A stretch of 13,858 bases of DNA from Nitratireductor sp. (GCA_020441735.1 JAGRLQ010000398.1:1-13858), one strand, 5' to 3'; shown: positions 5,185 to 12,635, numbered from the stretch's first letter. Program-made: numbers and translations. Notes: generated by a model from the letters alone, not told the origin.

Positions 5185-5619
5185 ATGAATACGGGTCAAT
5201 TCCCGCACAAGTGCGAAACACGGGAATGGTGCTGCGAGACGTTCGCCCGTCTTGCCCGCGCCGCCTTTCCCGCCTCAACCAAGTTCTATCTGTCACGCAT
5301 CACCGGCATTCCCGATCGCACCGTCGAGCGGCATCTCGATGGCGGCAAGCCGTCGATCGACCACGCGCTGGCCTATCTTTCCGCCGGCGTGTTCGGCGAG
5401 CGTCTGCAATCCCTTCTGCTGCCAACGCAGCCCTCTTTCCCCGGCGGGTCCGCCGCATTGCCTATCGGGGAAGTGAGCGCCCCTGTCTGCCCCAGAATCA
5501 CCAGTGGGGGCGCTCACACAGTTCGCGTTTCAGGGAACGGGAGCTGCTCAAATGACGAAGCAGAACCCGCAGACCAATCCCGACATCCGGCAGCGCCGCT
5601 TTCACTTCTGCGGCTGTGA
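5185..5619 (+). CDS. HTH-like early regulator candidate, unknown family
   Basis: This is a 144-aa protein. Residues about 10-70 hold a possible helix-turn-helix: CCETFARLARAAF, then FYLSRITGIPDRTVERHLDG and HALAYLSAGVFGERLQSLL. The phrase GIPDRTVERHL looks like a DNA-binding recognition region. The tail beyond residue 75 is low in structure. The ATG at 5185 has AGGAG 8 nt upstream; an alternative in-frame ATG at 5122 also has GGAGA before it and would add 21 residues that do not look like protein. Its last 68 bases overlap the next gene. It is the first protein gene after the structured region, so a CII- or delayed-early regulator is possible but unproven. Confidence 0.65.
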   Translation: MNTGQFPHKCETREWCCETFARLARAAFPASTKFYLSRITGIPDRTVERHLDGGKPSIDHALAYLSAGVFGERLQSLLLPTQPSFPGGSAALPIGEVSAPVCPRITSGGAHTVRVSGNGSCSNDEAEPADQSRHPAAPLSLLRL

Positions 5620-5740
5620 CCTTCCCGATGACGGGCCGCTGACACTCGACCAGATCGTTCATGCCGAGGTCGAGGGCCGGGTCTCCGCTCGGGGCAGGGT
5701 CACCATTCTTCATGGGCCCGTCTACAGGGAGGTCGGCTGA
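5552..5740 (+). CDS. Small hypothetical protein (62 aa)
   Basis: This is a 62-aa protein with an N-terminal Gln/Asn/Pro-rich start, then RRFHFCGCDLPDD, LTLDQIVHAEVEGRV and RVTILHGPVYREVG. The CGC pair and the alternating hydrophobic pattern suggest a small beta fold. I do not know the family. The ATG is preceded by CGGGAGCTGCTCAA, giving GGAG at useful distance. The start overlaps the end of the preceding gene; the stop TGA shares its A with the next ATG (TGATG), so translation is coupled along the operon. Confidence 0.65.
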   Translation: MTKQNPQTNPDIRQRRFHFCGCDLPDDGPLTLDQIVHAEVEGRVSARGRVTILHGPVYREVG

Positions 5741-6238
5741 TGGTTGGAACCCGCTGGCCCATACCCGTTCCCGAGGAGCGCCGCCGTTCGCAGCTGCCGA
5801 GCGGCACCATCTGGCGCTTTACCGCCGCACTTGACGATGAAGGCAAGGCGGCATTGCTCAAGCAGGCCAAGGCCGAGGGCATGCCGCCCGACCAGCTTGC
5901 CGCCCGACCAGCTTGCCGCCAGCCTGATCTATGCCGGGCTTGGCCTGGAGCCTCCCGAAAGCCGGTTCTACTATCCGGCCGGCGAGATTGCCGTTTTCCG
6001 CAACTCCGTCATCGAGGCGGGACTGTCGATCGATGGCCAGCGTTTCATGGAGGCGCTGACCGGTATTTTTCAGTGGCGCAAGGGCTGGCGGCGCATCCCT
6101 GCCGACGAAATCATGGCACTCGCCCGGATCTCGAAACATGCCAGTTTTCTTGCTGCCCGCGACGAAGCACGCAATGCCGGCCTCATCGCCGTGCGCGCCG
6201 GATACAACCTTGCAAGCTACCGTCTGGAGGTGGGGTGA
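5740..6238 (+). pseudogene. Hypothetical early gene broken by a 16-bp tandem duplication
   Basis: Reading begins MVGTRWPIPVPEERRRSQLP and stays native to about residue 54 (AEGMPPDQLA). There a 16-bp unit is present twice in tandem, which shifts the frame. The downstream part in the +1 frame looks like real protein: SLIYAGLGLEPPESRFYYPA, EIAVFRNSVIEAGLSIDGQR, ISKHASFLAARDEA, ending NLASYRLEVG before a TGA that overlaps the next start (TGATG). With one copy removed the gene is a clean 160-aa frame filling the space between its neighbours. As sequenced, the first frame has no stop and runs in frame into the next gene, giving a 415-aa product with about 112 meaningless residues in the middle. The function of the intact form is unknown. 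Confidence 0.8.
5883..5920 (+). repeat. 16-bp tandem duplication
   Basis: GCCGCCCGACCAGCTT occurs at 5883-5898 and again at 5899-5914, followed by a partial third copy GCCGCC (5915-5920). The short GCCGCC at each edge could have primed slippage. Because 16 is not a multiple of 3, the extra copy shifts the reading frame of the gene at 5740. Confidence 0.95.
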
Positions 6239-6987
6239 TGGGCTGGAAGAAGCTGGAAATCCGCACAGGTCCACAAAAGCGCAATGTGTCGATCCGCTCC
6301 TGCGAAAAAAAATCCGGCGGGTTCTTCATCCTGCTGACCCTCTCATCCGTTGTTTGGACGGAGGTGTTCGGGTCCCATGACGGCAATCTTGACGTCCTGA
6401 TCGGAGAGGATGACACCGCCGGCAAGCTGTTGCTTGTCCCGGTCGCGGAGGGCGGCATCAAGGTGGCGACCATGAAGTATAGCCACATGATCCGTTTTCC
6501 CAAGCCGGAGGCATGGCAGGAACTGGTTGCCGAGCAGGACGGCCTGTCTTTCGGGGCCGAGGAAACCGACGCGGGCAAGGGACTGGTCATCGATCTCCCG
6601 GACTGGCTCATCGATGCTGCTGCCGCGGATGCCTATGCAGAAAACGGCAATACCCGCCTGAAAAAGGCAGCAGCGCTGCTGGCGCCGCCGGATCCGCCAA
6701 AGGATCAACCACAGGGGAGGGGCGCCAGCATTGTCGGTAGCAGCGTCGACTGGAGCGATGCGCCGCCCAGGGCAAAAGAGATCCTGGATGGCATCATCAC
6801 TGCTGCACGGGGCAATGGCAGCGACTGTGTCTCCCTGACCAATCGCGCCCTGTCGACATCGACAGGCATCGAGGTCGGCAAGCTGCTGGCCCCGCTCGCC
6901 TGGCTTTCAAAGAAAGGGCTGCTGGAAATCGACCATCCCGCATCGCCCGGCCAACCCGTCACATACACCGTGGTGGGGCTTGAATGA
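6238..6987 (+). CDS. Hypothetical early protein with winged-helix-like C-terminus
   Basis: This is a 249-aa protein. Residues 1-100 look like a beta-rich domain (MGWKKLEIRTGPQKRNVSIR, FFILLTLSSVVW, LLLVPVAEGGIKVATM). The middle is a loose linker (APPDPPKDQPQGRG) and residues about 170-249 look like a winged helix: AKEILDGIITAA, SLTNRALSTSTGIEVGKLLA, WLSKKGLLEIDHP, then a strand TYTVVGLE. That architecture suits a phage DNA-binding or replication accessory protein, but I do not recognise the family. GGAGGTGGGG lies right before the ATG, so its own start works although the broken upstream frame also reads into it. The stop precedes the end of the opposite-strand DUF4145 gene by 11 nt. Confidence 0.75.
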   Translation: MGWKKLEIRTGPQKRNVSIRSCEKKSGGFFILLTLSSVVWTEVFGSHDGNLDVLIGEDDTAGKLLLVPVAEGGIKVATMKYSHMIRFPKPEAWQELVAEQDGLSFGAEETDAGKGLVIDLPDWLIDAAAADAYAENGNTRLKKAAALLAPPDPPKDQPQGRGASIVGSSVDWSDAPPRAKEILDGIITAARGNGSDCVSLTNRALSTSTGIEVGKLLAPLAWLSKKGLLEIDHPASPGQPVTYTVVGLE

Positions 6988-6998
6988 ACGCGGGATTG

Positions 6999-7745
6999 TT
7001 ACCCTTCCGCCGCGCTGATTTCGCCGACTTCCGTGGCGGGTTCCACCTCCGCTTCGGCTGGAACGGCGGTCTTTTTCCGAACTTGTTCGACCATGACCGG
7101 CATGGAAATCAGATAGCGCAGAAAGGCGTCGGCAAAGCCGCGCGCTTGTTCGACCTCTTCCCTGGTGACGCCATCCAGTTCGTGGGCACCGTCATTGCCG
7201 AGAATACGAACCTGATGCGCCCATGCCACCATGTCCTTCGGAAGGTTGCCAGAATCCCCGAGTTTTCTAATCCGGTCTCGCAGCGGTCCCTTCGTTTCGG
7301 GATGCTTCTCCTTGATCGCGTTTTCAATTGCCCGGCGGTAACCAGTGGCGGCCGGCTCCTCACAGTCAGGCTGAACACGGTTTCTTTCGGCCTGACGGTA
7401 CGCCCTTTCAACACTCTCAGGCAGATCAGGCGGAATATCCGAAAACAGGGCTGGTGGATAAACTATGAGTTTCACGATATAGCCAGCCTCACTGATCGCA
7501 TGAACAGAATTGTCGTGCATCATGGCCGGCAGATCGCTGACCGATCTACTACTACCGCCTGGCCGGTTTGTGATCTTGAAGAGAGAAAACTCCCCACACT
7601 CTGCGCTAGGGCACAAAAAGGCTATCGCCACACCGTTCTGTTTCCCTGTGGCAAGAGTGGCAACCAGACACTTGATTATTCCAAACGCCTTCAGGCTCTG
7701 ATTGGCGGTGTGGCAATGCGGGCAGTCGTGCGTGAGGGTGAGCAT
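6999..7745 (-). CDS. DUF4145 domain protein (possible defence or cargo gene)
   Basis: This is a 248-aa protein on the strand opposite to the early operon. The N-terminus has a zinc-ribbon-like set of cysteines (DCPHCHT near residue 8 and LCPSAECGEFSLF near residue 45), followed by strands around HAISEAGYIVKLIVYPPAL. Residues about 120-220 are the helical DUF4145-type part, with the signature SVERAYRQAERNR, AATGYRRAIENAIKE, DMVAWAHQVRILGNDGAHE and ARGFADAFLRYLI; HELDG is typical. DUF4145 occurs in restriction and other defence contexts. The ATG at 7745 has GGGAGAA upstream and shares the bases CATG with the rightward gene at 7744. Placed inside a tight operon in reverse, it looks like an inserted cargo gene with its own promoter. 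Confidence 0.8.
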   Translation of the reverse strand: MLTLTHDCPHCHTANQSLKAFGIIKCLVATLATGKQNGVAIAFLCPSAECGEFSLFKITNRPGGSSRSVSDLPAMMHDNSVHAISEAGYIVKLIVYPPALFSDIPPDLPESVERAYRQAERNRVQPDCEEPAATGYRRAIENAIKEKHPETKGPLRDRIRKLGDSGNLPKDMVAWAHQVRILGNDGAHELDGVTREEVEQARGFADAFLRYLISMPVMVEQVRKKTAVPAEAEVEPATEVGEISAAEG

Positions 7746-7935
7746 GGCTGATTTCTCCCAGGAGCGGCAGCGGCAAACGCTGGAGATTGATGCGGCACTC
7801 GCCGAAAGCGAGCCGGGCCGGGCAATGCAACGCTTATACGACCAGTGGCGTGCCGTGCGCAACGATGCACTGAAGGCGGAAGCGTTTGCTCATGGGCTGA
7901 TCGGCGCCCTGATTGCGGGGAGGGCGGCGCGATGA
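7744..7935 (+). CDS. Small hypothetical protein (63 aa)
   Basis: This is a 63-aa, probably all-helical protein: MADFSQERQRQTLEIDAALA, RAMQRLYDQWRAVRNDALKA, then an Ala/Gly-rich end. GAGGGTGAGC precedes the ATG. The ATG lies in the palindrome CATG that also starts the leftward DUF4145 gene, so each gene's ribosome binding site lies in the other's coding sequence. The stop overlaps the methyltransferase start (ATGA). The family is unknown; by position it may help the methyltransferase. Confidence 0.65.
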   Translation: MADFSQERQRQTLEIDAALAESEPGRAMQRLYDQWRAVRNDALKAEAFAHGLIGALIAGRAAR

Positions 7936-9164
7936 ATGCCCCGGTCCCGGCCAAGCCCGATGCTTCTGACCTGCCCGCCGTCATCGAGCGGGCGCGCAAG
8001 CTGCTTGATGATGGCGACCTGATCGCCGCAAAGACGCTTGCAGCACTAGCCTATGAGGAAGGATCCCGCGCAACCAGGCTCGCCGAGCGCATCGGCGCAT
8101 CCGAAAAGCTGGTCACAAAGGCGAGGCAATTGCAGGGCGATGCCCTGCTGATCGAAACGCGGGCAAAGATCGGCCTGGCTGATCATGTCGACTGGGCGCA
8201 GAGCGAGGGCGTCGTCGCCAAACGGGGCAGGCCGAAAAATGTCGATAAAGAAGACATTTTAACGGTCGAGGATCTGGGGCTGACACGCGACGAGCTGATG
8301 TTTGCCCGCAAGCTGCGCGATGCCGAGCGCAAGCAGCCGGGCATTGCCGCCCAGGCGATCGCGGTGCGGGTCAACGCAGGCCTCAATCCTACCAAGGCCA
8401 ATCTGCGCGCCGCCATCGGCACGGCCTCGGCGAGCAATGAGGAGCGCGGCAAGAATTTTTATCAGACGCCCGTTCAGGCAACGAAAACCCTGCTGGCGAT
8501 CGAGGCGTTTTCGCCGGTGATCTGGGAGCCTGCCTGCGGCAAGGGCGCGATCTCCGCCGAGCTCGAAGCCGCCGGGCATGATGTCATCCTGTCCGACATC
8601 GAGGATCGCGGCTGCGCCGACCAGCACGGCGAATGCCAGCAGGTGAAAGACTTCCTTGAGACAGATCGCAAGTGGCTGGCCGAAGCGGCCTTCTGGGGTG
8701 CCGACAAGGGAGAGGGGCCGAACCTCGGCGCGGACATCCTGACCAATCCGCCCTATGGCGACATCCTCAATGCGTTCATTGCCCATGCCCTGCGCGAGCA
8801 CAAGCCGCGCAAGATGGCGCTGCTGCTCAACATCAACGTGTTGGCCGGTTTCGAGGATGAAGATCGCAACTGGTTCTGGGACTACGTGTCGCCGGCGCGG
8901 GTGCATGTGTTCACCCGCCGCCTGCCGATGATGCACCGCGAGGGATGGGATGGCAAGATCGCCAGCTCACGCATGAACACGGCCTGGTTTGTCTGGGAGC
9001 GGATAGAGCCGGGAACCGAAGATCCGGCAAGCTGGGATCCGCAGATCCTGCTGCGGCTGTTCAAGGGGCGTGTCGATCCCGATGCAGCGCCCGCCATGCT
9101 GGAACAATTCCCCTATGGCCGCCGAACCGAAATCAACCGTGTCGATTGGAAGGATTACGTTTGA
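7932..9164 (+). CDS. N6-adenine DNA methyltransferase with N-terminal DNA-binding extension
   Basis: This is a 410-aa protein. The methyltransferase domain spans about 175-330: FYQTP (177-181) opens it, WEPACGKG (198-205) is the SAM-binding motif I, ILSDIEDRG follows as the motif II acidic strand, and TNPPYGD (271-277) is the catalytic motif IV typical of N6-adenine enzymes. The first 165 residues are an extra helical region (ERARKLLDDGDLIAAKTLA, SEKLVTKARQLQGDALLIET) with an AT-hook-like KRGRPKN at about 97-103. No restriction gene lies beside it, so it is probably a solitary phage enzyme that protects or marks phage DNA. The start overlaps the preceding stop (ATGA), and its stop overlaps the cupin ATG. 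Confidence 0.9.
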   Translation: MNAPVPAKPDASDLPAVIERARKLLDDGDLIAAKTLAALAYEEGSRATRLAERIGASEKLVTKARQLQGDALLIETRAKIGLADHVDWAQSEGVVAKRGRPKNVDKEDILTVEDLGLTRDELMFARKLRDAERKQPGIAAQAIAVRVNAGLNPTKANLRAAIGTASASNEERGKNFYQTPVQATKTLLAIEAFSPVIWEPACGKGAISAELEAAGHDVILSDIEDRGCADQHGECQQVKDFLETDRKWLAEAAFWGADKGEGPNLGADILTNPPYGDILNAFIAHALREHKPRKMALLLNINVLAGFEDEDRNWFWDYVSPARVHVFTRRLPMMHREGWDGKIASSRMNTAWFVWERIEPGTEDPASWDPQILLRLFKGRVDPDAAPAMLEQFPYGRRTEINRVDWKDYV

Positions 9165-9649
9165 TGCGACTGCCGCATAGATTCACTGACAGGCTTTACA
9201 GATGGTCGATCAAGCTGCGCTGCCGGCGCCTGCCGGATGTGCAGATCGGTGGTGCCGAGCATCCTTATCTCAATCGTTGGTATGTCATCCCGCGCAACCG
9301 CTTTTTCAATATCTACCTGCATGAGTTTGTGCGCGATGACGATGACCGCGCGCTGCACGATCATCCGTGGTGGTCGTTCTCGATCATGCTTTCGGGGTTG
9401 ATCATCGAGCAGTTGAAAGGCGGCGACAAACGCCTCGTCGATCCTGGCGATATCATCGTCAGACCAGCCCGCTTTGCACACCGTATCGAGGTTGTCGGCA
9501 AGCCGTGCGTGACGCTGTTCATCACCGGGCCGCGCATCCGTGAGTGGGGTTTTCACTGCCCGGAAGATTCGCCGGCTGGCGGCTGGCGGCACTGGAAAGA
9601 CTTCACCGCGCCGGGTGACAGTTCGCGAATTGGCAGGGGGTGTGAATGA
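9164..9649 (+). CDS. Cupin-fold protein
   Basis: This 161-aa protein has the two cupin motifs. Motif 1 is ALHDHPWWSFSIMLSGLIIE (His65, His67 and a late Glu82), and motif 2 is DPGDIIVRPARFAHRIEV (His106). The lead-in LNRWYVIPRNRFFNIYLHEF and the end TGPRIREWGFHCP match a phage/bacterial cupin family that I recall as uncharacterised. The histidines could bind a metal, so an enzyme such as a dioxygenase or isomerase is possible, but no substrate can be named. It lies directly after the adenine methyltransferase with a one-base stop/start overlap. Confidence 0.8.
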   Translation: MRLPHRFTDRLYRWSIKLRCRRLPDVQIGGAEHPYLNRWYVIPRNRFFNIYLHEFVRDDDDRALHDHPWWSFSIMLSGLIIEQLKGGDKRLVDPGDIIVRPARFAHRIEVVGKPCVTLFITGPRIREWGFHCPEDSPAGGWRHWKDFTAPGDSSRIGRGCE

Positions 9650-9837
9650 TCCCAGCCGATGTTCTCGCCGCCTTCACCCATTTCCGCCGACGCCATTACG
9701 AGCTGTCGCCGGTCAGCCTCGACCGTGCGCTTGACGTGCCGAACGGCTCGACGCGGGCGGTTGAATCCAAGCGCGAGGTAAGGCCCGAAACGCGGGAAAA
9801 ATTCGTCATCTGGAACGGGCTGGAAGGGGAGGCGTGA
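9646..9837 (+). CDS. Small hypothetical protein (63 aa)
   Basis: This is a 63-aa basic protein: MIPADVLAAFTHFRRRHYEL, SPVSLDRALDVPNGSTRAVE, then RPETREKFVIWNGLEGEA. The middle, LDRALDVPNGSTRAVESKR, has the look of a short DNA-binding turn as in small XRE-like phage proteins. Its ATG overlaps the cupin stop by four bases (ATGA), and its stop overlaps the next start. No family is recognised. Confidence 0.6.
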   Translation: MIPADVLAAFTHFRRRHYELSPVSLDRALDVPNGSTRAVESKREVRPETREKFVIWNGLEGEA

Positions 9838-10148
9838 TGTTTGATCTGGTGCGGCTTTCCTATGTTGCGAAACACCGGCGCGAGGCCATGGACCTCAACA
9901 TGCGCCAACTGGAGAAGATCACCGGCGTTTCCAAGTCGCAGATTTCGGCGCTCGAACACGGGCAGCGTGTCGCGGCGGGTTCCACCTTCTTGGTGATGGA
10001 GGCGCTCGGCATCGATCCCGCCGACATGCTGACGCCGGATGCGCAGGTGCGGCTTGAGCGGATCCGCGCCGTGCATGCGGCAGACCGCCAAAACGCTTCA
10101 CATGAAACGGCTAGTGAAACAAACCCGTCACAAGAGAGGGCAGCATGA
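9837..10148 (+). CDS. XRE-family helix-turn-helix regulator
   Basis: This 103-aa protein has a clear XRE domain at about 3-62: YVAKHRREAMDLNMRQLEKI, TGVSKSQISALEHGQRVAAG, TFLVMEALGIDPADML. The C-terminal 35 residues are a short charged tail. A second regulator inside the early operon may control later genes or tune this operon. The ATG at 9837 (TGATG) is preceded by GGGGAGG; the GTG three bases earlier is an alternative start. It is followed by the nuclease gene with an ATGA overlap. Confidence 0.88.
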   Translation: MFDLVRLSYVAKHRREAMDLNMRQLEKITGVSKSQISALEHGQRVAAGSTFLVMEALGIDPADMLTPDAQVRLERIRAVHAADRQNASHETASETNPSQERAA

Positions 10149-10567
10149 CCGGCAAGCCCTCGACACTCAACAGCATCGCAAGCCTAATTGAGGCGGCGCG
10201 GGTTCCGCTTTCGACCGAGGAGGCCGCCCAGGCGGCCCTGCACGAACTTTTCAAGGGCATGGTCCCTGACCGTCTTGAAGCCGTCGAGCGCGAATACCGG
10301 GTCGATGCCGCCAACCGCATCGACTTTCTGCTTGTGGCCAAACCGCACCAGTCCCGGCTTGTGCCGCGCACCTGGCCGCGCCGCATCGGTGTCGAGGTCA
10401 AGATCAACAAGGGCTCCGCCCGCGCCATCTACCGGCAGATCGAGCGCTACGCCAAAACGGGCTGTTTCGATGCGCTGCTGATCGTCAAGAACCGGGCTTT
10501 CAGCCTGCCGCAGGAAGTCTGCGGTGTGCCGGTTGCCGCCGCCTCGCTCGGAAAGGGGTGGCTGTGA
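10145..10567 (+). CDS. PD-(D/E)XK nuclease-like protein
   Basis: This is a 140-aa protein. The region about 45-120 fits a PD-(D/E)XK core: a helix AQAALHELFKGM..., a strand with NRIDFLLV (Asp60), then RRIGVEVKINKG with the Glu-x-Lys pair (EVK, 84-86), and a helix AIYRQIERYAKTGCFDALLI with Gln/Glu followed by the next strand. Such small nucleases sit beside helicases in phage replication or recombination modules. Here the SNF2-type helicase gene starts inside its stop codon (GTGA), so the two are very likely partners. The exact family (VRR-NUC, Holliday resolvase or other) cannot be told. Confidence 0.75.
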   Translation: MTGKPSTLNSIASLIEAARVPLSTEEAAQAALHELFKGMVPDRLEAVEREYRVDAANRIDFLLVAKPHQSRLVPRTWPRRIGVEVKINKGSARAIYRQIERYAKTGCFDALLIVKNRAFSLPQEVCGVPVAAASLGKGWL

Positions 10568-12246
10568 CCTACGGGCAGTGCGACTACGAACAGGGTCGGT
10601 TCCGGATAGCGCTGCAGCCGCATGCCTGCATGCGGTTCAAGGCGCTGTTTCCCTCGGTGCCGAAAGGCGCTGCCTCGCCTTACTGGCTGTGTGACAAACC
10701 GGACCTCGCCACCGACCTCGACTGGTTTTTCCAGCGCTATCCGGTGCGGCTCTCCGCTTCAGCCCGCGACCGGCTGGCCGAAAGCGTTTCGCGCTATCAT
10801 GCCGATCGCAGGGAAGCCGAAGCGATCCTGCAGCGCGACTTCCTGCCGGGTTCGGCCACCGGGTTCCGTACCGATCGTCAGCCCTATGGCTATCAGCAGC
10901 GGGCGGCGGAGCTTGCCCGCCTTACCGGCCACCTGCTGCTGCTCGATGATGTCGGCCTCGGCAAGACGGTCTCGGCACTTGCGATGATTGCAGACGGCAG
11001 ATATGCGCCTGCCATCGTCGTGGTGCCGCCCCATGTCAGCGGCCAGTGGATCGAGGAATACATCAGGGTTTTCACCCGGCTTGCCGCCTATGAGGTCACC
11101 ACCACAACGCCGGAGCCGCTGCCGCCCGCGGACATCTATGTCTTCCGCTATTCGCAGCTGGCGGGCTGGGCAGACCACTTCCGCGAGATTGCGCCACGGG
11201 CGGTCATCTTCGATGAAATTCAGGATCTGCGCCACGGGGTGGACACGGCCAAGGGCCGGGGTGCTGCTGCGCTTGCCATGTGCGACAGTGTCGAGCTGCG
11301 CGTCGGCCTGACGGCGACACCGGTCTACAATTACGGCTCGGAGATCTTCAACATCTTCGAGTTCATCGCCCCCGGCGCCCTTGGCAGCCATGGCGAGTTT
11401 CTGACCGAATGGTGCTCCAATCACGGCCAGCACTGGGTGGTGCGCGAGCCGGATGTACTGGGCGAATACCTGCGCGACCAGATGCTGGCGCTTCGCCGTA
11501 CCGAACATGATGAGGAAGTGGGCAAGGCGCTGCCACCGCTCAACCGGTTGCTGATCGATGTCGAATGGGATGCCGGCGACGTTGAAGACCAGGAAGCGCT
11601 GATGCGCAGCCTGGCGCTCAAGGTGCTGGAAGGCTCCTTTACCGAACGCGGCCAGGCGGCGCGCGAACTCGACATGATGATGCGGCTGCGCACCGGGGTC
11701 GCGAAAGCGCGGGCGGTTGCCGCCTATGTGCGGATGCTGGTGCAGGCGGGTGAACCGGTGCTGGTCGCGGGCGGGCACCGCGATGTCTACGACATCTGGC
11801 AGCGCGAACTCGCCGATCTAGAACCGGTTTTCTACACCGGCAGCGAGAGCGCCAGGCAGAAATCGGAAAACAAGCGCGCCTTCATCGAGGGCCGTGCAAA
11901 GGTGATGTTCATGAGCCTGCGCTCGGGCGCCGGAACGGACGGGCTGCAGGATGTCTGCGCCAACATCGTGATCGGCGAGCTCGACTGGTCGCCGCAGGTG
12001 CACAAGCAGATCATCGGCCGCCTGCGCAGGGCCGGCCAGAAACGGCAGGTGACGGCGCATTTCCTGCACACCGCCGGCGGCTCCGATCCCGTCATCATGG
12101 AAATCCTCGGCCTCAAGGCGAGCCAGAGCCAGGGCATTCTCGACCCGTTTCAGGAAGCCTCGGCGCAGGAAGCCGATGACGGCAGGATGCGCCGCCTCGC
12201 GCAATCGCTGCTCGCCGACTTGCCGCAACCGGAGGCGCGTACATGA
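10564..12246 (+). CDS. SNF2-type (superfamily 2) DNA helicase/translocase
   Basis: This is a protein of about 560 aa with the SF2 motifs in order (residues from the GTG at 10564): Q-like PYGYQQRAAELA (107-118), Walker A DDVGLGKT (128-135), motif Ia AIVVVPPHVSGQW, motif II DEIQ (217-220), motif III LTATP (249-253), motif V SLRSGAGTDGLQ (451-462) and motif VI QIIGRLRRAGQKR (482-494). The spacing and the RAGQ motif point to the SNF2/Rad54 group used by phages. It should move on double-stranded DNA using ATP, probably for replication or recombination with the adjoining nuclease. The GTG at 10564 gives a GTGA overlap with AGGGG at good distance; GTG 10558 is the alternative. Confidence 0.92.
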   Translation: MTYGQCDYEQGRFRIALQPHACMRFKALFPSVPKGAASPYWLCDKPDLATDLDWFFQRYPVRLSASARDRLAESVSRYHADRREAEAILQRDFLPGSATGFRTDRQPYGYQQRAAELARLTGHLLLLDDVGLGKTVSALAMIADGRYAPAIVVVPPHVSGQWIEEYIRVFTRLAAYEVTTTTPEPLPPADIYVFRYSQLAGWADHFREIAPRAVIFDEIQDLRHGVDTAKGRGAAALAMCDSVELRVGLTATPVYNYGSEIFNIFEFIAPGALGSHGEFLTEWCSNHGQHWVVREPDVLGEYLRDQMLALRRTEHDEEVGKALPPLNRLLIDVEWDAGDVEDQEALMRSLALKVLEGSFTERGQAARELDMMMRLRTGVAKARAVAAYVRMLVQAGEPVLVAGGHRDVYDIWQRELADLEPVFYTGSESARQKSENKRAFIEGRAKVMFMSLRSGAGTDGLQDVCANIVIGELDWSPQVHKQIIGRLRRAGQKRQVTAHFLHTAGGSDPVIMEILGLKASQSQGILDPFQEASAQEADDGRMRRLAQSLLADLPQPEART

Positions 12247-12635
12247 CAGCCCTCAATTTCCAGCAGCAGTTTGCCGGCGATGTCGAAGCGGGTGCGAAGA
12301 CGCAGACGATCCGCGCTTGGTGGAAGGATCGGGAGCGCCAGCAACGGCTGTTCGCACCGGGTGCCAAGGTGCAGCTCTACACGGGCATGCGCACCAAGGT
12401 GTGCCGGAAACTTGGCGACGGCATCGTCGTCAAGCTGTTCGAGGTCGAGATCCGCAAGGACGGCATCCAGCTGACCAATGATCGCGGGGCCGGTGCCTGG
12501 CTGACCGATTCCGCAGCGCTCCATGCCGAGGCCATGGCGGACGGCTTCTACAACTGGTCGGCGATGCGTGGCTGGTTCGCTGACACGCACGGCCTGCCGT
12601 TTTCCGGCCTGATCATCTGCTGGAGGAGGGTGTGA
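12243..12635 (+). CDS. ASCH/PUA-like domain protein
   Basis: This 130-aa protein resembles phage ASCH-type proteins: LNFQQQFAGDVEAGAKTQTIR near the start (the K-T-x-T-I-R element), then FAPGAKVQLYTGMRTK with the typical gap, a strand VVKLFEVEI, and a C-terminal part with DGFYNWSAMRGWFADTHGLP and a final strand SGLIICWRRV. ASCH folds bind RNA or modified nucleotides. Its place between the helicase and the cytosine methyltransferase suggests a role in nucleic-acid modification or its reading, but that is inference. Start and stop both overlap their neighbours by four bases (ATGA, GTGA). Confidence 0.75.
   Translation: MTALNFQQQFAGDVEAGAKTQTIRAWWKDRERQQRLFAPGAKVQLYTGMRTKVCRKLGDGIVVKLFEVEIRKDGIQLTNDRGAGAWLTDSAALHAEAMADGFYNWSAMRGWFADTHGLPFSGLIICWRRV

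Noticed and set aside
4363..5208. Minus-strand frames crossing the tRNA (including 4776-5123 and 4811-5179)
   Set aside because: They contain the familiar reverse reading of a tRNA (CDLLVMSQASYCC) and overlap cro and pR on the opposite strand.
4743..5555. Long plus-strand frame (270 codons) after cro
   Set aside because: It reads straight through the tRNA and the structured region and has no protein-like sequence; the ARLAHNQEVAGANPAPAT stretch is the usual translation of a tRNA gene.
5740..6987. A single 415-aa gene
   Set aside because: The middle part is the wrong frame of a gene shifted by the 16-bp duplication, and the second part has its own strong ribosome binding site and start at 6238.
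6984..7751. Plus-strand frame of 255 codons opposite the DUF4145 gene
   Set aside because: It is the shadow of the DUF4145 gene, which has a clear family signature and ribosome binding site. Only its ATGA start overlap with the upstream gene is of interest.
8259..8936. Minus-strand frame of 225 codons inside the adenine methyltransferase
   Set aside because: It is a shadow of a gene with clear SAM and NPPY motifs; no ribosome site or family likeness.
10759..11778. Minus-strand frame of 339 codons inside the helicase gene
   Set aside because: It is the mirror of a gene with all helicase motifs; GC-rich codon use keeps the opposite strand open.
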